Part shown: positions 56,396 through 64,000 of the stretch, one piece after another | How the letters are laid out: each line of letters begins with the position of its first letter | Position numbering within the stretch: the stretch's first letter is position 1 | Source: Helianthus annuus | Lineage: Eukaryota; Streptophyta; Magnoliopsida; Asterales; Asteraceae | Length of the DNA: 64,000 nt | Assembly (NCBI RefSeq): GCF_002127325.2 | Contig: NC_035435.2 | Coordinates: forward strand, 119,205,464-119,269,463 | Direction: 5' to 3' | Translations under genes and position numbers: made by a program | The notes under the pieces: model-generated | Seen by the model: the letters and a program-made list of their open reading frames with translations, nothing else | Databases searched by the model: none | Told to the model about the DNA's origin: nothing

Positions 56396-59300
56396 TGTAA
56401 CACCTCGAAAAATTTCGTCCAATAATGTATTGACACGTGTCATAAGGTTCCAGTATGTGAAAATATACTTTAGAGGGACTAAAAGTGACAAACAGTGAAA
56501 ACTATGGAACGTAAGGTTCCAAAGTGTCAACAATGGATAAATAGACTCTATGATAACCCTACATAATGTTTATAACCTTAAATGGATGGATCATGGATCA
56601 TACGACGCGGAAATTGCACAAAAGTGAGGAATTACAAACTATAGGGGCCAAAAGTGTCAACATGTTGAATTTATACCTCTGAGTGAACTTTTGGCAGACC
56701 CGAAGCATTGTAATGCTAAAATATACTCACTAGAATATGTGGTAAAAATTTCATGAAGTTTCGATAACGTATGAGAAAGTTATGGCCAAAACCGTACTTG
56801 AGGGGTTAAAAGCGTCAACGTCGAATTTCATGGCTTTTCGGCTGAGCGCAAAGTTATCCGAGGACATTACCATGTTGGTAAATGTCCCAAGGTCTTAGAA
56901 ACCAAGTTTGGGGGTTTACGAGTCAAAATAACTAGCCAAAACATCGCGTGCAAGGACAGGGACCAAAGCTGCCAAGTATGGAAATTGTTTGGCTGATCAG
57001 CAGTCCAGGCGACCCGCCTGGACAGGCCCAAGCGGGCCGCGTGCCCCTATCAGATGCTGAGTTCGCGAATTGTTTGCATTCTGGTCCATTTTTGAAGTGG
57101 TAAACAGCTTGCAACACCTCCTAAACTCACCAATGAGAATGCTTGCATGTTGGGACACCTGTGAAGCTCTGGAGACACCTGATTTCATCATAAATTAGAT
57201 CAAAAGCTCTCATTTTTGGGCACATGCATTGTGAACAAGATCACTAGCAATTGCAAGAACTCTCAAGACTTCTCCAGGAGCTTTCTGATCATCAAGACAG
57301 ACTCCAAGTGCTTGCTAGGCTTCATTAGGACCTTGGTAATCCTTTATATCATCCCATAATTCGTTCTAGCATAGATTAATTGCTAAAAGTCAAACCGTTG
57401 TTCTTATAATTTTACTTTTCGATTAAACGAGTTTGGCTCTGTCATTTCTCAAATTGAAACCACTTAAATGTTGGTATTTATGTGGGAAACAAACCCTCAA
57501 AAGGGTATTCTCTGATTCCCACTCTAAGCATGCTATTTGTCGAGTCAAAGTTGTTTCTAAAAAGTCAACAGAAATCGTTTTTGCGAAAAATAGCTTAAAT
57601 GGTAATGTAGATGACATGCAATCAGTTTGATCATCAAAAAATAACTTATAATGAATATAAGAATGTGTTTTATCATAATCAACTCGACAATCTTAAGTAT
57701 AAATACGAATCGGAACCGAAAGTCTTGTAAAACGACTTTTTCGTAGACTATCAATTCGGATCCGTGCATGCATGTTTGAGATCTGTATTAGAGCATATTT
57801 TGAACCACTTTTATTTTGGTTAAACTTTCTGGAATTTTTATATCTCGAGTCTATACTTAGCCGATTCATTTGCATGTTTCCGATTTATGCTTAAAGTTGA
57901 CTATTTTGCCCTTTTTGATATAAAACGTGATTTTTGGAAAAGTGAAAGAGTAGAAATCTTTATTTCTAATATATAAACTTGCACCGAAAATTTGAGATCA
58001 GTTAGTGGTCCAGATTTTGAGTTATGGCCGATATCGTAAAACTATATCTTAAAGTTACATAAACGGCGCATTTAGCGTATAACCTATTTCAGGCCACGTT
58101 TTGATATAAAACTTTTTACCCACTGATGTTATATATTATTTTGGGATTTTTGATGATTTTTATTTAATTTTTGGCTGATCGTATCATAGATCGCTTAGTC
58201 GATTCGGTTAATGCCGGTTTTGACCATTTAAGCCATAAAATGAGTTTTACACATTCTTTTGACCCCAAATCTTTTTCTACTGATTTTATATGTTAAATAA
58301 ATTATTTTGAGCATTCTGGAAATATAAAAATCTCAGCTTTCTTTTAAAAATCCGGAAACGGCTCTAAATCGCATTTTTAAGCGTTTCTAGCGTATAGTAG
58401 GCGTTATACTCATTTTAAACATATAAGACTCATACCTACTGATGTAATTAGTATATTTTCATATAATAACAGTAAGTATAAATGTTTGAACTCAGATTTC
58501 CAGTTTTGGCAGTTTTAGCCCTTGTGAAATTACTAAAATACCCCTACGGTGCATAGTTTGATTTTAAAGGATAAGTTTTGTATACGGGTCATACTCTACT
58601 GTTATAATATATCAAATGAAGTATATTTACTGTATAAATCAGACCCGTAACTCAGATTTCCAATTTGACTCTTTTATAATCTTTTAAATGACCAAAATGC
58701 CCTTAGGAGGTGTAAATTGAGTTTAAAATCATTCGGGGCATAATAGAACATAACTTACTGATATTATATCATATTTAAAGCATATTATCTCAGGGAACTT
58801 GCATTTGAGTCTTTTGGCTACCCGTAACGCCCTTTTAGCGTTCGGTTCGGTTTACGTAACTAGTTTGCGTAAATTGACCGAAACGGGTCAAACGTTATCA
58901 TTTTTATCTCAAAATCCAGAATGTATTTAGTATACCCATATTATACAAGTATTCAAACTTTTCGGGTCTAAATCACATTCTATCCGGTCTTTCGCTTAAT
59001 CGTGCGCTTGTACCGTATCGTCCTTAAAACTAACCGGTCAAAGCTTAGGCTTAAATAAAAGACCCGTTATGAATCTAATAGGTTATTATAAACCTTTGTT
59101 CCAGATTAGGAGGCCCAGTAAAAGCTATCTACACTTACCAATTGTGATTCATACTTGCTCAGGTAAATACATTTTGACTTATTTTCCCTATACGGGCTTG
59201 GGGTACGGTATATAGAATACCGCTTGATCGAGCGCACAAATCCTGCGCCCTTGGGGTGTACAGTCTTGAATAGTTTGTTCGACTCGTTTAAACAGTTTTG

Positions 59301-59936
59301 TTTTACTTTAAGGGTTTGGGGGGTTATTGACCGTGTCCCGGATATCCTTGGCATTATCTTACGAGATGGCCACGACCAGAGCACAGGGTGTAGGCGTACA
59401 CCCGACGTGTATAACTCTTTAATGTGGTGTGTCATTTAATCTTTAGCCCGGACAGCAGATCCCGGGCCACCAAATGTACGAGTAGCATGTAATCCGTTCA
59501 CAAGTTTATATTGCATAATTATCCCAAGTTAATAAAAATATTTATGCCTTGTGCATTTAAAATTTTTTTTAATCATTTTCAAAATGAGTCAGTTGATTTG
59601 TATTTACCAGTGTAAACTGACGTATTTTCCCAAAAGGTTAAGTGCAGGTACTATACGAACTAGGCTGGCTGTTTTCCTAAGAGCGTCCACTATAGTCTCG
59701 CAAGCTCGGACGACAAATAAACTGTTGAACAATTTATCTTATTTTATTGATCCGCCTGTGGATCCGTTTCAACTACTTATGATGTTTATTATTACATTTT
59801 AAATAAAGTTGAAATGAATCTATTTCTGCTTCCGCTGTGCATTATTATATTGTGTTGTTTGTCTATGACGATGCCAACCACGTCACTGTACCCCACACCG
59901 AGCCCACCGGTGACACGTGGAGATCGGGGTGTGACA
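56396..59936 (+). repeat. 5' LTR, 3541 bp
   Basis: Starts TGTAACACCTCG and ends GGGGTGTGACA. It is collinear with the reverse complement of 13015-16553 over its full length. A sense frame of 65 codons at 57433-57630 has a counterpart at 15514-15317, differing at seven residues. The last ~600 bases are the best conserved among the three copies, including the 1-658 fragment. Confidence 0.93.
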
Positions 59937-59939
59937 GGT

Positions 59940-59956
59940 TGGTATCAGAGCCAACG
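59940..59956 (+). other. primer-binding site (initiator Met-tRNA)
   Basis: TGGTATCAGAGCCAACG begins three bases after the LTR and matches the complement of the tRNA-iMet 3' end. Confidence 0.92.
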
Positions 59957-60129
59957 CTGAGTGAATTAAACACTAGTCTTTTGTGTTTAATCTCAGTTAC
60001 ACAATTGCACATTCCTCGATTTTCGAGTCTAGACAAAGAACTTAGGAAATGTTCGAATTTCTTTTATTTTTCTAACTTTGTCTTATATATATTTGTTGTG
60101 CCACTTGTTTGATTTTTGACAGGTTCAAG

Positions 60130-61410
60130 ATGCCGCCACGTGTACGAGGAAGAGGACGAGGAGCATTCGCAACCTCGCATGACCATGAGGCAGGGCCTTC
60201 GCATAGGCGAGCCCCATCAGCATCCCATAACACTGATGCCCGAGATCTTTGGAGATCGTTCGCTGAACCCGCTAGGCACTCACTGAGTACCTCACCTTCC
60301 CTACCTCACTCTTTTGGGCCCCACTCTAAAAATGGGCCCCACAACTCCACCGGTTCCTTCATTCCTCTACCCCAGTCACCTTATGACTACCCAGCACCCG
60401 TCTATCAGGGCCTGTACAACCCTGATGCCTACTTGGAAGAACCAGTGGGTCCTAACCCACTTGGACCTGAAGACCACTTCTCTGGTGGCAATGAGATGGA
60501 GGTCGATGAGGACACCGATCCCTCCATGCCACCGTCCGGCACGCCGAACCACCCCATTGAGATATCTAATGGGTCACCGTTCAGGGGATCACCCTACAAT
60601 GGTGTTGACAGCTACGAGGAGAGGTTTAAGCAGCACAACTGGGTTTTTACCCCTAGCTACCATAACTCCCCCATGCACCAGTCCTACCACAACTCTCCCG
60701 TGCACTCCCAGCATCACTCCCAGCAGCAGCTTCAGCAGCAGCCTCAGCAGCAGGATCCTTCTGAGGGATTCTGGCGCGACGTGGTCACTCCGTCGCCGCC
60801 ACCACCTCCGGTTTTGCCCCCTCCGCCTCAGAGGCAAAGGAGGAACGCCCGTATGTCTACGCGAGGAGGGATACGCATTGGCACCCCTCGACATTCAGGT
60901 AGCAGCCGCTACTCGCCGCTCTACGAGGAGTCAGAGATGGGAGAGTCTCCGCATCCCGTCTCAGAGGTTTCTTCTGCGCCTATTGCGCCACTACCGCCGC
61001 AGAACTTTGGAGAGCCCATCCCTGCGTATGCTAGCGCAGCACAGTTCAACCCTTTCGAGCCGACTTTTCCTCCCAGATATGATTATACGGGAGATCCCTA
61101 CTGGTTAGCTTCAGGCCACAACCCTCTCAACCAGGAGAGTGCTTTTGGAGGTCCCTGGGCTACGGGACAATCAGCTTTTGGGTACTTACCGCAAGGGTAC
61201 CAGCAGCCGCAGCCTCCACAGCCACCGCAGTATCAGCCACCGCCGCCGGCGCCGATGATGTCGCCACCGCAAGTCCAAGAAATCCTGCAAGGGATACACG
61301 ACGTGCGACGGGAATTGCAAAAGGAAATGCGACAAGATCGCCGACACAACCGTGGTATGTTCAAGAAAATGGTTGACTTAATCAAGGGTAAGAGTAAGAA
61401 GGATTATTAA
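60130..61410 (+). CDS. leader ORF of the gypsy element, Pro/Gln-rich, unknown function
   Basis: I choose the ATG at 60130 (MPPRVRGRGRGAFATSHDHE), ~190 bases after the primer site. About 426 codons. It has an Arg/Gly-rich start, then long Pro/His/Gln/Ser low-complexity stretches with QQQLQQQPQQQ and poly-Pro. It ends in a basic helical segment (VQEILQGIHDVRRELQKEM) and a Lys-rich tail. The frame is intact although gag downstream is frameshifted. The basic ends suggest nucleic-acid binding, which is inference. The coding GC is higher than in the surrounding element. Confidence 0.62.
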   Translation: MPPRVRGRGRGAFATSHDHEAGPSHRRAPSASHNTDARDLWRSFAEPARHSLSTSPSLPHSFGPHSKNGPHNSTGSFIPLPQSPYDYPAPVYQGLYNPDAYLEEPVGPNPLGPEDHFSGGNEMEVDEDTDPSMPPSGTPNHPIEISNGSPFRGSPYNGVDSYEERFKQHNWVFTPSYHNSPMHQSYHNSPVHSQHHSQQQLQQQPQQQDPSEGFWRDVVTPSPPPPPVLPPPPQRQRRNARMSTRGGIRIGTPRHSGSSRYSPLYEESEMGESPHPVSEVSSAPIAPLPPQNFGEPIPAYASAAQFNPFEPTFPPRYDYTGDPYWLASGHNPLNQESAFGGPWATGQSAFGYLPQGYQQPQPPQPPQYQPPPPAPMMSPPQVQEILQGIHDVRRELQKEMRQDRRHNRGMFKKMVDLIKGKSKKDY

Positions 61411-62275
61411 ATCCTGTGTTGTTAGCTCTTTTACTCATGTCCCTGCGTGGACATTTATTCCTGTATCCTACCCCTGCGTGGGTATATTTCCCTTATTTTA
61501 CCCCTGCGTGGGTATGTTGTTTCTGTTAGCCCCTGCGTGGGTTTGTTTTGTTGTTGTTGTTTGGTTTAGCCCCTGCATGGGCATGCTATTTGAGAAAAGT
61601 CCCGTTTAGGGCAAAAGTTGTACTAGTTTACTTTAATTTAAATGGTTAATTTAAATTTTTCATTTTATCTATGTGCATGAATATAATATTCAAATAAATG
61701 GAAAATATCAATTTTTATTTGATTTGCCATTTTAATAAGAATCTTAGTAAGGTAGAACCTAGCTTGAATGTCTTATTAACAGGCCTGGCCAGTATGGTAA
61801 AACCTGGTTGAAAAGATTCAATTCCCTGTTAACATATGTAAACATGTTAACATTCTTGGCCAAGCGTGATCTGTAAAATCACACAAGCCACCCTTTTTTA
61901 AATTATCTACAGATTATATCTGTATACAAGTCTGATTGTGACTTGATACCTACGGGTTATGACTATATCGTATAAAGCAAAAAGGCAGTTGTGGTCTATA
62001 ACTCCCTGCCAAGTAAAGGATTATTTGTTTAATTATACAATGCTAATCCTATAAAAATCTAAATTTATAATTTAGAAGTTGTCCGAAGTGACTAGGCCTA
62101 TTGTGCGAATATATATATATTTCATTCCATAATATAGTTGCTGATAAAAGCCCTGAATGAAATTAAATAAATTAACTATTATGGTTCTTAATATCATGGT
62201 TAATAAATCGTCTAGAACGATAATACTGTTAGGTTTCTAAATAAGACCTTGTCCTTTTATGTAGCTTAAAGCTAC
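61411..62275 (+). other. spacer between leader ORF and gag, with CCCTGCGTGG repeats
   Basis: Directly after the leader ORF stop, CCCTGCGTGG or CCCTGCATGG occurs five times (about 61441, 61472, 61502, 61531 and 61571), spaced about 30-40 bases. T-rich spacers separate them. The rest, to the gag ATG, is AT-rich without coding support. Confidence 0.65.
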
Positions 62276-64000
62276 ATGGCCAAATCGGAGGAGACCAACA
62301 GTCATTCTGGAGAACACCCAGATGATACAAAGATTCACGTCACTGGTGCGGAACTGCAAGCACTGGTTGAAAACGCTGTTGCCAAAGCTATGGATAGGCA
62401 ATTCAGGGAATCTAGCGGGACTCGGAGTAGAACCCGAACCGTATCGCACGTCAAGCCCAAGACTCATTCAGAGGCTCATAGTAAGCCGCCTTCTAAGAAG
62501 AATGAGCCGAAGAAGGATGAGGGGGATAATCACTCCTCCAACCACAGCAGTATTCCTAAGCAAGAAATCAAGCTGAAGCATGATACGCACAGCAAGTCCT
62601 GTACGTACAAGTATTTCGTATCTTGCAAACCTAGAGATTTTACGGGGGAAAAGGGGCAGTTGACTGCATGACATGGATTGATGAGATGGACACTGTTGTT
62701 GATATCAGCGGGTGTGCTGATAGGGACGTCGTGAAGTACGTGTCCCAGTCGTTAGAAGGAGATGCTCTAGCATGGTGGAAGTCACTCCTACAAGCGGCCG
62801 GTAAAGCCACACTGTACAGCATGACATGGGAACAGTTTGTGGCCCTAATCAAAGAGAATTTCTGCCCGCAGCATGAGGTCGAAAGGATTGAGTCGGATTT
62901 CGTATCTCTGGTAATGAAGAACCTCGATTGTCAGGCATATCTCACCACGTTCAACACCTTATCTCGATTAGTGCCGTATTTGGTGACCCCGGAGCCGCGA
63001 AGGATTGCTCGATTTATTGGGGGTCTGGAACCAGAAATCAAAGCGAGCGTTAATGCATCAAAGCCTACGACATTCAGATCCGTGGCTGATCTATCCCTCT
63101 CCCTCACTCAAGATGTGGTCAGATTGAGAGCTATTAAGAGCTCGGAGGAAAACAAAAGGAAACGTGAGGACGACACCTCGCGAAGATCGGAGAAACGACA
63201 CAGAGGGAACAACGACCATAGGAAAGGGTCGGGATCCAAGAAAGGAGATCATCAGTCGGGTGAGAAACCCAGATGCAAGACCTGCAAGAGACACCATTTT
63301 GGGAAATGTCGTTTGGAAGCGAAATCCCAGTCTCACGAAAAGCAATGTGGAATCTGTAAGTCCACAGACCATAAAGCCTTGGATTGCAAGAGGATTAAGG
63401 ATGCAACTTGTTTTGGTTGCAACGAAAAAGGGCACATCCGGCCAAACTGCCCAAAGAATGCAAAGAAAGCTGATGAAGGAAAGAAGACTAATGCGAGAGT
63501 CTTCAGAATGGACGCCAAGGAGGCAGTTCTTGACGACAACGTCATTACAGGTACGTTTCTTGTAAATGATGTTTTTGCTATAGTCTTGTTTGATTCAGGA
63601 GCTGATAAGTCATTTGTAGATGATAAGTTTTGTAAGTTGTTAAACCTTCCTGTTAAAACCTTAAGTGTGAAATATGAGGTGGAATTAGCTGATGGAACCA
63701 TAGAAACCGCCTCGACTGTTCTAGATGGATGTGTTATATCCATTAGGAATCATTCTTTCCCGTTATCCTTGCTTCCCTTTAAGCTAGCTGGATTTGATAT
63801 AGTGATAGGCATGGATTGGTTATCGAGTAACCAAGCCCAGATTCTGTGCAACAGAAAGCAAGTAGTAGTGAAGACTCCGTCTGGTGAGTCACTTACTATC
63901 CAGGGAGATACCCAACATGGATTGCCTGAGCAAGTGTCCATGCTCAAGGCATCCAGATGCCTGCAGAAGGGATGTGTCATTTATATGGCACAAGTTACCA
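62276..64000 (+). pseudogene. gag-pol: Gag-protease of the gypsy element, one frameshift, truncated by the window end
   Basis: Starts MAKSEETNSHSGEH at 62276. The frame is lost near 62655 in a G run (stop at 62669-62671) and continues in the next frame to the end of the window without further stops. There the Gag domain shows WIDEMDTVVDISGC, ALAWWKSLLQ and FCPQHEVERIESDF. Three zinc-knuckle units follow (CKTCKRHHFGKC, CGICKSTDHKALDC, CFGCNEKGHIRPNC). The protease has its catalytic FDSGADKSFV near 63590, then FDIVIGMDWL. RT lies beyond the window. One missing base explains the break, so the copy is young. Confidence 0.9.

Larger units (their letters stand above)
56396..64000 (+). mobile_element. 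second Ty3/gypsy element with 3.5-kb LTR, runs off the window
   Basis: 5' LTR, primer site, a Pro-rich leader ORF, a spacer with short repeats and gag-protease follow in order, and the window ends inside pol. It was inserted into the 5' LTR of the Tekay-like element, and the right junction is not in view. The same LTR family appears at 13015-16553 (solo) and 1-658. Confidence 0.92.

Noticed and set aside
59940..59956. tRNA-like GGTATCAGAGCC sequences at five places
   Set aside because: These are primer-binding sites next to LTRs; no cloverleaf or promoter boxes of a tRNA gene surround them.
60314..61108. 264-codon frame overlapping the leader ORF
   Set aside because: It is an out-of-frame shadow of the high-GC, low-complexity leader ORF at 60130-61410.

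Overview
This 64 kb window is nuclear plant DNA and is almost entirely made of nested transposable elements. Broken copies of a few host genes lie between them. Four LTR elements are primed by initiator Met-tRNA (primer sites beginning TGGTATCAGAGC). The window also holds chromodomain-type Ty3/gypsy elements, Ty1/copia elements with an extra ORF after pol, Helitron and foldback elements, and a tRNA-derived SINE whose body I recognise from daisy-family genomes. Together these suggest a eudicot, probably Asteraceae; that last step is recall, not proof. I see no bacterial, organellar, rRNA, tRNA or CRISPR feature.

Layout. 1-658: the 3' end of a long gypsy LTR. 705-7864: a complete Ty1/copia element with a decayed gag and no pol (TR-GAG type). 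8016-10760: Helitron-like hairpin, an orphan exon, a minisatellite and a palindromic repeat array. 10891-21116: the 3' half of a SIRE/Maximus-like copia element on the minus strand (LTR, extra ORF, RT/RNase H). Its extra ORF is split by a 3539-bp solo gypsy LTR at 13015-16553 with a perfect 5-bp target duplication. 21117-23553: the 5' half of a second copia element on the plus strand, abutting the first. 24384-25727: two Harbinger-like elements back to back.

27537-36042 is the most gene-like part. It has four well-spliced exons of an unrecognised gene with a decayed duplicate of the first of them, then a five-exon ALBA pseudogene. The introns are full of a 5'-truncated SINE, Helitron-like hairpins, a long-inverted-repeat element containing two foldback MITEs set in TA repeats, and a Mutator-type MITE with a 9-bp target duplication. 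37654-43813 holds two tandem F-box pseudogenes separated by a very young pol-less LTR element whose 661-bp LTRs look identical.

43962-45012 is a short Helitron with serial 3' hairpins. 45013-47991 is old unclassified sequence ending in a cut-off LTR. 47992-56395 is a nearly full-length Tekay-like chromovirus on the minus strand. Its 5' LTR is interrupted at 56396 by a second gypsy element on the plus strand that runs off the window. That second element belongs to the same 3.5-kb-LTR family as the solo LTR and the left-edge fragment.

No gene set here forms a host pathway. The elements form a stack of insertions whose order can be read from junctions and target duplications. The least ordinary signals are: (i) clustered CGAA/TTCGC-type short words in the leaders of three different copia-type elements; (ii) two pol-less LTR elements, one very recent, which must have relied on another element's enzymes; (iii) sense ORFs between primer site and gag in both gypsy families; (iv) the layered foldback nest at 29968-31418.
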